Below are positions 25,799 through 33,998 of a stretch of DNA of 64,000 nt, in pieces. Numbering within the stretch: position 1 is the stretch's first letter; every line of letters begins with the position of its first letter. The stretch lies in the NCBI RefSeq assembly GCF_003584565.2, contig NZ_CP031010.1:3348001-3412000 (forward strand), given 5' to 3'. Source of the stretch: Alteromonas sp. RKMC-009 (GTDB lineage: Bacteria; Pseudomonadota; Gammaproteobacteria; Enterobacterales; Alteromonadaceae). The translations under genes and the position numbers were made by a program. A model generated the notes under the pieces. That model made no database searches. It saw only the letters and a list, made by a program, of their open reading frames with translations, and had not been told where the DNA came from.

Positions 25799-25824
25799 AA
25801 AGGTTGCCACTGGCAGCCTTTTTT
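25799..25824 (+). terminator. Terminator/attenuator between pqqA and pqqB
   Basis: AAAGGTTGCC, loop ACT and GGCAGCCTTT form a 10-bp stem with one G-U pair, ending in a six-T run. It lies 90 bp after pqqA and 39 bp before pqqB. Read-through would set the ratio of peptide to enzymes. Confidence 0.75.
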
Positions 25825-25862
25825 ATTCCTCTTATATAACGCTAAGACGGTAAAGGTGAAGT

Positions 25863-26786
25863 ATGCAAATTCTCGTTTTAGGTTCCGGTGCAGGTGGTGG
25901 GTTTCCCCAGTGGAATTGTCACTGCAAAAACTGCAAAGGGTTACGGCAGAATTCAATTAATGCATCTGCCCGCACGCAGTCAAGCATAGCAATTTCTTCC
26001 AACGGCACAGACTGGGTGCTGATCAACGCGTCTCCCGACCTGCGCCAGCAAATCAATCAAACACCTCAACTGTGGCCGGCGGACCCTGAGCAGCAGCGCG
26101 GCACATCTATCCGTTCCATTGTGCTTACCGACAGTCAGATTGATCACACAACAGGATTACTGACGCTACGGGAAGGTTTGCCGCTTCCGGTATATTGTAC
26201 TGACGTGGTCTATGAAGATTTAACCGGTGCATTTCCGCTGTTCACTATGCTTAAACACTGGCATGGCGGGCTTCAGCGCCACGGAATTGATACAGAGTAC
26301 GACAGTGCTTTTACACCTGAGGGTGCTGATGGTCTTCGTTTTCATCCTGTCGTGCTGGCTTCAAATGCGCCGCCGTATTCCTCATACCGGGATAACATTG
26401 TGCCCGGCAACAATATAGGTCTGCATATAGAAGATACCCGTTCCGGCAAATCGGTTTTCTATGCTCCCGGCTGTGTTCAGGCAAATCCGCTGGTAGAGAG
26501 TATGCTGGATAAAGCGGATTGTGTGTTGTTTGACGGCACCTTATGGCTTGACGATGAAATGATTCAAAACGGATTCAGTAACCGTCTGGGAACGCAGATG
26601 GGCCATATGCCGGTAAATGGTGAAGACGGTGCAGTTGCCCTGCTGAACCGGTTCAACATAGAGCGCAAAGTACTTATCCATATAAATAATACAAATCCGG
26701 TGCTGGATGAAGACTCATCTGCTCACCAATACCTCGAAGACAATCATATTGAGCTTGCTTACGATGGCATGCACATTACGCTTTAA
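25863..26786 (+). CDS. pqqB: PQQ biosynthesis protein PqqB
   Basis: PqqB is a metallo-beta-lactamase-fold iron enzyme that hydroxylates a tyrosine-derived intermediate late in PQQ synthesis. The 307-residue protein starts MQILVLGSGAGGGFPQWNCH with the CxCxxC-type knuckle (CHCKNC), and has the family motifs LTDSQIDHTTGLLTLREG, SNAPPYSSY and GHMPVNGEDG. The ATG at 25863 follows a GTGAAGT context with modest Shine-Dalgarno. It is the second gene of the cluster, 15 bp before pqqC. Confidence 0.97.
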   Translation: MQILVLGSGAGGGFPQWNCHCKNCKGLRQNSINASARTQSSIAISSNGTDWVLINASPDLRQQINQTPQLWPADPEQQRGTSIRSIVLTDSQIDHTTGLLTLREGLPLPVYCTDVVYEDLTGAFPLFTMLKHWHGGLQRHGIDTEYDSAFTPEGADGLRFHPVVLASNAPPYSSYRDNIVPGNNIGLHIEDTRSGKSVFYAPGCVQANPLVESMLDKADCVLFDGTLWLDDEMIQNGFSNRLGTQMGHMPVNGEDGAVALLNRFNIERKVLIHINNTNPVLDEDSSAHQYLEDNHIELAYDGMHITL

Positions 26787-26801
26787 CGCTGAGGACTGAC
26801 A

Positions 26802-27557
26802 ATGACAGCACAGCCGTGGTCAAAACAAGAATTCGAACAAAAACTTCGCGCTAAAGGCGAGTACTATCATATTTATCACCCCTTCCACATTGCTATGAAT
26901 AAGGGGGAATGTACCAAAGAGCAGATTCAGGGCTGGGTAGCGAACCGTTTTTATTATCAGGTGTGCATTCCGGTTAAAGATGCAGCCATTCTGGCTAATT
27001 GTCCGGACATGGCCACACGCAGAAAGTGGATCCAGCGTATTCTTGACCACGACGGTGAAGACGGTGACCCGCGCTTAGGTGGCATCGAAGCCTGGCTGAG
27101 GCTGGGTGAAGCTGTGGGCCTGGACCGTGACGATATGTTGTCTGAAAAACACCTGTTGCCAGGGGTTAAATTTGCCGTGGGTGCTTACGTGAATTTTGCC
27201 CGCCGTGCGACCTGGGAAGAAGCAGCCTGCTCGTCGCTCACTGAGATGTTCGCTCCGGAAATACACCAGAGTCGTCTGGACAGCTGGCCGGGTCACTATC
27301 CTTGGATTGATAAGGAAGGCTTTACCTATTTTCAGATGAGGTTAAGTCAGGCCAGACGTGACGTCGAACACGGCTTACAAATCACGCTGGACCATTTTGT
27401 CACCCGCGAACAACAGGAAAAAGCACTGAATATCCTGCAGTTCAAACTGGACGTTCTGTGGTCGATGGCAGATGCTATCAGCCTGGCTTACGAGTACGGC
27501 CGTAAACCCTACACAGGAATCGGCGACCAGTCACTTTGTCACAAGGGGTTACTATGA
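26802..27557 (+). CDS. pqqC: Pyrroloquinoline-quinone synthase PqqC
   Basis: PqqC carries out the final ring closure and eight-electron oxidation of AHQQ to PQQ, using oxygen and no metal. The 251-residue protein has the helical TENA/THI-4-like fold with the family's signature stretches [60 protein letters not shown] and [13 protein letters not shown]. The histidines H24 and H84 region and R-rich active site are retained. Its stop overlaps the pqqD start by four bases. Confidence 0.98.
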   Translation: MTAQPWSKQEFEQKLRAKGEYYHIYHPFHIAMNKGECTKEQIQGWVANRFYYQVCIPVKDAAILANCPDMATRRKWIQRILDHDGEDGDPRLGGIEAWLRLGEAVGLDRDDMLSEKHLLPGVKFAVGAYVNFARRATWEEAACSSLTEMFAPEIHQSRLDSWPGHYPWIDKEGFTYFQMRLSQARRDVEHGLQITLDHFVTREQQEKALNILQFKLDVLWSMADAISLAYEYGRKPYTGIGDQSLCHKGLL

Positions 27558-27820
27558 CACGCATCCCGAAGCGCAACCGGTTGTATAAACTGCAATTTGA
27601 AAAAGCGCAGAATTGCTACGTCCTGCTGTTCCCTGAAGGCATGGTGAAACTGAACCCCAGTGCTTCAGAGATCCTGTTGCAGGTTGACGGTGAACAGTCT
27701 GTTGACGATATCATCACTGCCTTAAAAGCAAAGTTTCCGGAAGCCCCGGAAGATATCGGTGACGATATCACCGCGTTTTTAAGCGATGCCGAAAGCAAAG
27801 ACTGGATCCATTATGTCTGA
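27554..27820 (+). CDS. pqqD: PqqA-binding chaperone PqqD
   Basis: PqqD binds the PqqA peptide and presents it to PqqE. I start at the ATG at 27554, which has AAGGGG upstream and overlaps the pqqC stop as ATGA; this gives 88 residues. Typical features are [40 protein letters not shown] and a helical C-terminus. The last eight bases overlap the pqqE start, which suggests translational coupling. Confidence 0.95.
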   Translation: MTRIPKRNRLYKLQFEKAQNCYVLLFPEGMVKLNPSASEILLQVDGEQSVDDIITALKAKFPEAPEDIGDDITAFLSDAESKDWIHYV

Positions 27821-28940
27821 TGAAACGAATACGCCGGCCGCCGGTCCGCCGCTGTGGTTACTGGCAGAGATCACCTATGCCTGTCCCCTGCACTGTGCTT
27901 ACTGTTCAAACCCCTTAAACCTGACAGCAAAAGAAGAGGAAATTGATCTTTCCCACTGGCTGCGGGTGCTGACAGAAGCCCGTGAAATGGGGGCCGTGCA
28001 ACTGGGTTTTTCAGGCGGTGAACCGTTACTACGTAAAGATTTGGAGCAAATGGTCAGCCATGCGTCTGAACTGGGTTTTTATACAAATTTAATTACCTCC
28101 GGTATCGGCATGACAGAAAAGCGTATTGCCGCTTTAAAAGAGGCCGGACTCGATCATATTCAACTGAGTTTTCAGGCTGCAAATGCAGAAGATAATGACC
28201 TTATCGGTAACCGCAGGCATTCGTTTGCGCAGAAACTGGAAGTAGCCAGGCTCATCAAGCAATACGACTATCCTATGGTCCTCAATTTCTGTTTGACGGC
28301 GCAGAATATCCATCAGATTGATGACGTGCTGACCCTGGCCTGTGAGCTGAATGCGGATTTTGTTGAGCTGGCAACCGTACAGTATTACGGCTGGGCTTAC
28401 GTAAACCGCGATCAGTTATTGCCTTCAAAAGCGACGCTGGAAGAAGCGGAAGCAAAGGTTAACGCTTTCCGTGAAAAGCAGAACGGTAAAGGGCCAAAGT
28501 TTATTTTTGTGTCACCGGACTATTACGAGGACCGCCCGAAAGCCTGCATGAACGGCTGGGGTTCAACCTTCCTCACAGTCACCCCGGATGGCTCAGCACT
28601 GCCCTGTCACAGCGCGAAAATTCTGCCAATGACGTTCCCGAATGTGAAGGAGAAATCCCTCAGCGAAATCTGGTATTCGGACTTTTCCTTCAACAAGTTC
28701 CGCGGCACAGACTGGCTGCCCTCCCCTTGCCGCGACTGTGATGAGAAAGAGAAGGATTTCGGAGGCTGTCGCTGTCAGGCTTACATGCTCACCGGCGATA
28801 TGCATCAGGCCGACCCGGTCTGCAGTAAGTCGCCCCATCATCACACCATCGAAGCCGCGATTGAGAAAGCGGCACGTAACGAAGACAAAGCGGTGATTTT
28901 ACGGGATCCGAAAACCAAAATTGATATTGTGACTGTATGA
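27813..28940 (+). CDS. pqqE: PqqA peptide cyclase PqqE (radical SAM)
   Basis: PqqE uses radical SAM chemistry to join Glu and Tyr of PqqA by a carbon-carbon bond. With the ATG at 27813 the protein has 375 residues. The cluster motif CPLHCAYC (C24, C28, C31) is at the N-terminus, [15 protein letters not shown] follows, and the SPASM auxiliary-cluster cysteines are in [17 protein letters not shown], and [16 protein letters not shown] with a final DPVC. All expected cysteines are present. An in-frame ATG at 27786 lies inside pqqD and is less likely. Confidence 0.97.
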   Translation: MSDETNTPAAGPPLWLLAEITYACPLHCAYCSNPLNLTAKEEEIDLSHWLRVLTEAREMGAVQLGFSGGEPLLRKDLEQMVSHASELGFYTNLITSGIGMTEKRIAALKEAGLDHIQLSFQAANAEDNDLIGNRRHSFAQKLEVARLIKQYDYPMVLNFCLTAQNIHQIDDVLTLACELNADFVELATVQYYGWAYVNRDQLLPSKATLEEAEAKVNAFREKQNGKGPKFIFVSPDYYEDRPKACMNGWGSTFLTVTPDGSALPCHSAKILPMTFPNVKEKSLSEIWYSDFSFNKFRGTDWLPSPCRDCDEKEKDFGGCRCQAYMLTGDMHQADPVCSKSPHHHTIEAAIEKAARNEDKAVILRDPKTKIDIVTV

Positions 28941-28952
28941 GCAGGTGACAGT

Positions 28953-30179
28953 ATGTCTCCCTCACCTGCCACCGTCATCCGAAAATGTTCCGGCCCCGCG
29001 GCCCCGTTTACCGGCGTATTTGCACTGCCAACGCCGGTGAATGATGCTTCCGGCGTGGCTCACGTGTGTGAGCATCTGGTTTTCAGGCGCTCTCTGCACT
29101 TCCCCGAAGCCCATAACTTATTCGCCGCGCTGGCGTTACTCCCCCTTCGTATCAATGCCTCTACGCAGGAAGAAATGACATTTTACTTTGTCGAAACGGA
29201 CCATGAGGCATTGTTTTATCACGCCCTGTCGTTTCTGTACTCAGGCTTACTCAACCAGCAATATTCAGATGACGATATACGGCGGGAAAAAAACGGCGTT
29301 ATCTTTCAGGAGCTGGATTTCTACGAGCAAAAAGCTCCCTACCGGCAACATGTGGCATCGCTGCTGGAGGAAGGGAAATACGGTGAGGCTTTTACCGGCG
29401 GCTTCACCGGCACAGTGCCGAAGTTAATGACTGAGGTTATCAGGCAGTTCAAAAGCAGGTATTACCGGCCGGACAATATCGCACTGCTTATCAATAATGG
29501 CGACACCGGCAAAGTCGCTGACAAACTTAACGCTGTGGCTGAGGATTATGGCTACGGCATCCCTTGTCAGATCAAGCCGGAATCTTCAGGGGTACCGTCA
29601 GAATTTTCGCCTGATAACAGTGATTCAGACAAGCACTCAGAAGAAGTTAAACGGCTTACGGGCTATTACAAAGCCACGCTGAAGGCGCAAAATAATGTCT
29701 CTGATAATCCTGCAAAGTCATCAGCCATAACGTTCACTGACCTGATAAAAAAACCAGATTTGGAGACACTGTTCCGTGGCGGAAAGCCCGCCCTTTTACC
29801 ACCGCTGATTTCAGATGAGACAGCTTCCCTGGTCACCACAGCAACATCATTTCATCAGGCATTTCTTCAGAGCACGGCGAACGACTACCCGCCCCTGCCT
29901 CGTTACGTGCTGGCGCAGTGGCCATCGTTAGTGAGTTTTGAGCAAATAAAAGCAGCGAACAATGACTGGTACATCGCTTTTACGTTCAGCGACAGCCGTA
30001 AAGCAGCACTGGATAAACTTTTGATGCAGTCACGGTTCTGGTCTCCCAGGATAAGCGGGCATTGCTACGCCATGGGAACCGGCCGGGCCGGAGACATGCT
30101 GGTTTGCTATTTTATCAACGACAGACTGGCAGATAGCAGAATGGAATATTGCCACTGGCTGATTACAGCCCTGAAGTAA
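28953..30179 (+). CDS. Compact M16-family zinc protease, candidate PqqA-processing peptidase
   Basis: The inverted zinc motif HxxEH is intact (H37, E40, H41 in GVAHVCEHLVF) and E120 in KNGVIFQELDFYEQ is a good third ligand 79 residues later, as in M16 proteases. The GVAHVCEH and NASTQEEMTFY context is nearest the M16C (presequence protease) type. At 408 residues it is far shorter than PqqF or M16C proteins (about 750-1000), and appears to have one catalytic domain plus a divergent second half with a polar spacer (about 195-250). AGGTG precedes the ATG, 12 bp after pqqE. Context suggests it trims cross-linked PqqA, alone or with a partner; this is inference. Confidence 0.75.
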   Translation: MSPSPATVIRKCSGPAAPFTGVFALPTPVNDASGVAHVCEHLVFRRSLHFPEAHNLFAALALLPLRINASTQEEMTFYFVETDHEALFYHALSFLYSGLLNQQYSDDDIRREKNGVIFQELDFYEQKAPYRQHVASLLEEGKYGEAFTGGFTGTVPKLMTEVIRQFKSRYYRPDNIALLINNGDTGKVADKLNAVAEDYGYGIPCQIKPESSGVPSEFSPDNSDSDKHSEEVKRLTGYYKATLKAQNNVSDNPAKSSAITFTDLIKKPDLETLFRGGKPALLPPLISDETASLVTTATSFHQAFLQSTANDYPPLPRYVLAQWPSLVSFEQIKAANNDWYIAFTFSDSRKAALDKLLMQSRFWSPRISGHCYAMGTGRAGDMLVCYFINDRLADSRMEYCHWLITALK

Positions 30180-30220
30180 ACAGGGCCGGAAGCTTTTTCT
30201 GACAACGGGCAGAGACAAAA

Positions 30221-30243
30221 AAGGCAGGAAATTAACCTGCCTT
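30221..30243. terminator. Bidirectional terminator between the pqq cluster and sugar transporter gene
   Basis: AAGGCAGG (30221-30228), loop AAATTAA and CCTGCCTT (30236-30243) form an 8-bp stem. A T-rich tail follows on the plus strand, and a longer T-run (TTTTTTGTCTC) on the minus strand. Confidence 0.85.
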
Positions 30244-30283
30244 ATTTCGTTATGTGCCCATGCGCTGTTATGCGTCAATGCGC

Positions 30284-31555
30284 TCAGGAAGCAGCAAGCT
30301 CTGCGTCCGGTGCATGCTTTTGTTGTTTCGAGCCAACCGACGCGAACCAGGCAATATACAGGTAACAGAACACAGGTACGATGAACGCCAGTTGCACACC
30401 CATACCATCTGCCATCACTCCCTGTAAAAGGGGAACCAGTGCGCCGCCTACAATAGCCAGACACAGCAGGCCGGATGCCTGAGAGGTATGTTGTCCCATG
30501 CCTTTCAGTGACAAACTGAAAATAGTCGGGAACATGATAGAGTTAAACAGGCCCACCAGCAGAATTGCCCATACCGCAACCTGACCGGATGTCATCATCG
30601 CCGTAATGATAAGTACCATTGCGATAACCGCATTACCCGTCAGTACTTTGTGTGCACTGACCCGCAGCATTACATAACTGCCGACAAACCGGCCAACCAT
30701 GGCACCGCCCCAGTAATAAGCGACATACGCAGAGGCAGTTTCTTCGCTCATGCCACCAATATGGCTCTCACCGAGGAAATTCACCAGGAAGCTGCCGATT
30801 GCCACTTCACCGCCGACATACAGGAAAATACCCAGTACACCGAACAGTAAGTGAGGATATTGTTTCAGTTGCGCAAAAGAGAGCGGCTTCACCGGCTTTT
30901 CCTGTGATGCAATCACCGGCAACGAGGTTTTCGACACGATCACCGCCAGCAAAATCAGAAATGCCGCAATGCCGATATAAGGAATTTGTACCGCTTCAGC
31001 GTGGGCTTCTGCAGTAGCGTTCGCTGCCAGACCGAAAATAAGCAAGCCGCCAAACAAAGGTGCCACTGTGGTGCCCAGAGAATTAAATGCCTGTGTCAGG
31101 TTTAACCGGGTTTCAGCTGTCGACGACGGACCCAGCGCCACCACATAAGGGTTTGCTGCAACCTGCAACAATGTGATGCCGGAAGCCAGCACAAACAGTG
31201 CCGCGAGGAAGAAGACGTACTGGGCAGTGGCTGCAGCAGGATAGAAAAGACCAGCGCCGACAGCGGTGATCAACAAGCCGGTTACCATGCCCTTCTTGTA
31301 GCCAATGCGTCCCACAATGCGTCCCGCCGGAATTGAGCAAATAAAATAAGCGCCGAAAAAGCAAAACTGAATCAACATGGCCTGGGTGTAGCTCAGATCG
31401 AACTGCATCCGCAAATGCGGGATCAGTATGTCATTCAGACACGTAATGAATCCCCAGATAAAGAAGATGCTTGTCATTACTGATAAAGCAAACTTCGGTG
31501 TTGATGTGCTATTCGACTGAACGTTGTCTGATTGAGGTAAAGGCGAACCAGCCAT
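30284..31555 (-). CDS. Sugar MFS transporter, FucP/GluP family
   Basis: A 423-residue, 12-helix major-facilitator protein of the FucP type that imports hexoses with protons or sodium. Typical segments are SIFFIWGFITCLNDILIPHL in helix 1, AGRIVGRIGYKKGMVTGL, LQVAANPYVVALGP and RLNLTQAFNSLGTTVAPLFG. The best match among named members is the glucose/galactose transporter GluP, though fucose or other sugars are possible. It lies head-to-head with the Kef-type gene and tail-to-tail with the pqq cluster. A palindrome about 190 bp upstream may be its operator. Confidence 0.9.
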   Translation of the reverse strand: MAGSPLPQSDNVQSNSTSTPKFALSVMTSIFFIWGFITCLNDILIPHLRMQFDLSYTQAMLIQFCFFGAYFICSIPAGRIVGRIGYKKGMVTGLLITAVGAGLFYPAAATAQYVFFLAALFVLASGITLLQVAANPYVVALGPSSTAETRLNLTQAFNSLGTTVAPLFGGLLIFGLAANATAEAHAEAVQIPYIGIAAFLILLAVIVSKTSLPVIASQEKPVKPLSFAQLKQYPHLLFGVLGIFLYVGGEVAIGSFLVNFLGESHIGGMSEETASAYVAYYWGGAMVGRFVGSYVMLRVSAHKVLTGNAVIAMVLIITAMMTSGQVAVWAILLVGLFNSIMFPTIFSLSLKGMGQHTSQASGLLCLAIVGGALVPLLQGVMADGMGVQLAFIVPVFCYLYIAWFASVGSKQQKHAPDAELAAS

Positions 31556-32000
31556 AATGTACTCTCTTTTTGATATTGTTCGTTGTTATTGCGTGAAGCG
31601 ATAAGCGGTCAGCGCACGGCACTGCACGTTATCAGTCAGGTACTTTTCCCTGCCCGAACAATATGCGTCTGCCTGGTTGAGCAAATCTTTTGTAGGGTGT
31701 TGTTCTGGTTCATAGCGGGGCGCAAAGTGCCTAAATACTCAGTGAAATGACATCGAATGTCAAACAATGAATTCACAATTTGTTAACTGCCCTAACAAAA
31801 AACATAATTGCATATCACTGAATATCAGATATAGCCAAAATTTATAGGATTTCCTCTGCCGGTACATTGCCCGCTGTGCCCGATAGCGACATAATCAGCC
31901 TGTGGTTGCTCCCTGCCGTTTTCATCAGATTGCCGGCACAGCCAGCCGGTCTCAGCACGCTATTTTCCCCCACTTTCTGTTTAAGGACGACACTTACGCC
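31556..32000. other. Divergent promoter region between sugar transporter and Kef-type genes
   Basis: No gene is seen. It contains one clear palindrome (31748-31762) and an AT-rich stretch at about 31770-31850. Confidence 0.45.
31748..31762. promoter_or_regulatory. Candidate operator palindrome
   Basis: TGACAT-CGA-ATGTCA has perfect 6-bp arms. It is 193 bp upstream of the sugar-transporter start and 239 bp upstream of the Kef-type start. The regulator is unknown. Confidence 0.35.
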
Positions 32001-33902
32001 ATGACAGGGTATTTTCTGCAAGCTTTCATCTATCTCGTTGCTGCGGTCATCGCAGTGCCGCTTGCCAAACGTTCAGGGCTGGGTTCTGTGCTCGGGTATC
32101 TGGTGGCCGGGGTTGCCATCGGGCCGGTGCTCGGACTGGTAGGAGATGAAACCACAACGATTCAGCATTTTGCCGAGTTCGGCGTGGTCATGATGCTGTT
32201 TCTTGTGGGGCTGGAACTGGAACCCAAATCATTATGGGCAATGAAAACCCGTTTGATTGGACTGGGCGGGTTACAACTGCTGCTCACAACTGTTCTCATC
32301 ACACTGCTGGCGCAGGCTCTGGGACAAACCCTGTCGGTGTCGCTCACCATCGGCCTGATATTTTCACTGTCTTCCACTGCCATTGTGCTGCAAACCTTTC
32401 AGGAAAAAGGATTACAACAAACTGAAGGCGGAAAAAGTGCTTTTTCGGTTTTGCTGTTTCAGGATATCGCTGTTATTCCTATGCTGGCGCTGATACCGCT
32501 CCTCGCGCTCCCCGAATTAGCTTCTCAGCATACTGACAGTGGCAGCCACGGGAATAATTTCAGTCTGGTGGAGGGCTTACCGGCCTGGCTGTACGCCATT
32601 GTAATTATTGCATCGGTGGCTGTTGTAACCGTTGGTGGTCACTATCTCAGCAGGCCATTATTCAAATTCGTGGCCTCGTCAGGCTTACGGGAAATCTTCA
32701 CCGCAACCGCACTCATGCTGATGGTAGGTATTGCTGCGCTGATGAGCCTGGTGGGATTATCTCCTGCATTAGGCGCCTTCCTTGCCGGTGTTGTACTGGC
32801 CAACAGTGAGTTCCGCCATGAGCTGGAAGCGAATGTAGAACCCTTTAAAGGGCTGCTGCTCGGGTTATTTTTTATCACTGTCGGCGCCGGTATCAACGTA
32901 GACATTCTCACTGAAAATGCACTGATCATACTAGGCCTTACCCTCACCGTCATGCTGGTGAAATCGCTGGTACTGTTTGTCGTTACCCTGTTTTTTAAAC
33001 TTAAAGCTGCGAATCGCTGGTTGTTTGCTCTCAGTCTCGCTCAGGCCGGTGAATTTGGCTTTGTGCTGCTGAGCTTCTCTGGTCAGAACGCTGTATTACC
33101 GGCGGGACTGATTGAAATATTGTCACTGGTCGTTGCTTTCTCCATGTTCCTGACCCCGGGGCTGTTCATTCTTTTCGATAAAGTCATTATGCCTCTGTAC
33201 ACCAGGCGCAGTAACCGCAGAAAACCAGACGAGATAAAAGAAAAAGGCACGGTGATCATTGCCGGGATCGGTCGTTTCGGACAAATCGTTAACCGCCTGT
33301 TGTTAGCCAATAACATTAAAACCGTCGTACTGGATATCCGCTCTGAACAGATTGATAACATGCGCCGTATCGGCACTCAGGCCTATTTCGGAGACGCATC
33401 CAAACCCGATATGCTGCACACAGCGGGTATCGAACACGCTTCTATGCTGGTTATTGCCATCAATGATAAAGAAAGCAGCATCGACATGGTGAAATACATC
33501 AAGCATGCCTATCCCCGCGTTAAAGTATTATCCCGCGCCTTTGACCGCGGACACGGCTACAGACTCCGGCAGGCAGGTGTCGATTTTGTGGTCTCAGAAA
33601 CCTACCATTCAGCGCTTGAAATGGGTGCTGAAGCGCTCCGGTCATTAGGCATTCACCCCATTCAGGCAAAGAAACAGGTTGCGGCTTACAAGGCTATTGA
33701 AGCGAAGCAAAGTGATACGCTCTATGCGGCCTGGTTAGACGATGCCAGTGGCGAGCGTATCGACAACAATTTTATTAAGCTGTTTATCCAGCTCGAAACG
33801 TTAATTCAGGAAGCCCTGAAAGAAGCAGAAAAAGAGGCCACACCTCACATTCATCATCAGGAAACGGTGGTAAACAGTGACGATGAATCTGTGAAGAAAT
33901 AG
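32001..33902 (+). CDS. Kef-type monovalent cation:proton antiporter (CPA2)
   Basis: Residues about 1-380 form a CPA2 membrane domain with some 12-13 helices (FLQAFIYLVAAVIAVPLAKR, FGVVMMLFLVGLELEPKSLW, SLSSTAIVLQTFQEKG). Residues about 410-530 are an RCK/TrkA-N NAD-binding domain starting GTVIIAGIGRFGQIVNRLL, and a charged His/Glu-rich tail ends the protein. These features match glutathione-gated KefB/KefC potassium efflux systems, but the ancillary KefF/KefG flavoprotein is not adjacent. I use the ATG at 32001 (633 residues) because helix 1 starts there; the Shine-Dalgarno AAGGA is rather far (about 14 bases). Role: K+/H+ exchange at the inner membrane. Confidence 0.88.
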   Translation: MTGYFLQAFIYLVAAVIAVPLAKRSGLGSVLGYLVAGVAIGPVLGLVGDETTTIQHFAEFGVVMMLFLVGLELEPKSLWAMKTRLIGLGGLQLLLTTVLITLLAQALGQTLSVSLTIGLIFSLSSTAIVLQTFQEKGLQQTEGGKSAFSVLLFQDIAVIPMLALIPLLALPELASQHTDSGSHGNNFSLVEGLPAWLYAIVIIASVAVVTVGGHYLSRPLFKFVASSGLREIFTATALMLMVGIAALMSLVGLSPALGAFLAGVVLANSEFRHELEANVEPFKGLLLGLFFITVGAGINVDILTENALIILGLTLTVMLVKSLVLFVVTLFFKLKAANRWLFALSLAQAGEFGFVLLSFSGQNAVLPAGLIEILSLVVAFSMFLTPGLFILFDKVIMPLYTRRSNRRKPDEIKEKGTVIIAGIGRFGQIVNRLLLANNIKTVVLDIRSEQIDNMRRIGTQAYFGDASKPDMLHTAGIEHASMLVIAINDKESSIDMVKYIKHAYPRVKVLSRAFDRGHGYRLRQAGVDFVVSETYHSALEMGAEALRSLGIHPIQAKKQVAAYKAIEAKQSDTLYAAWLDDASGERIDNNFIKLFIQLETLIQEALKEAEKEATPHIHHQETVVNSDDESVKK

Positions 33903-33915
33903 AGAATCATCAATT

Positions 33916-33934
33916 CTAAATGGTAATCAATCTC
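33916..33934 (+). promoter_or_regulatory. Candidate Fur box upstream of a TonB receptor
   Basis: The 19-bp window aligned to GATAATGATAATCATTATC matches at 13 positions. It lies 64 bp before the receptor start codon, suggesting iron-dependent repression. Confidence 0.45.
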
Positions 33935-33998
33935 ATCAACGTGGGATTTTCTGATTTTCCTGATATGATGTCGCGCTTTTCAATCCGGAACGAATGTC

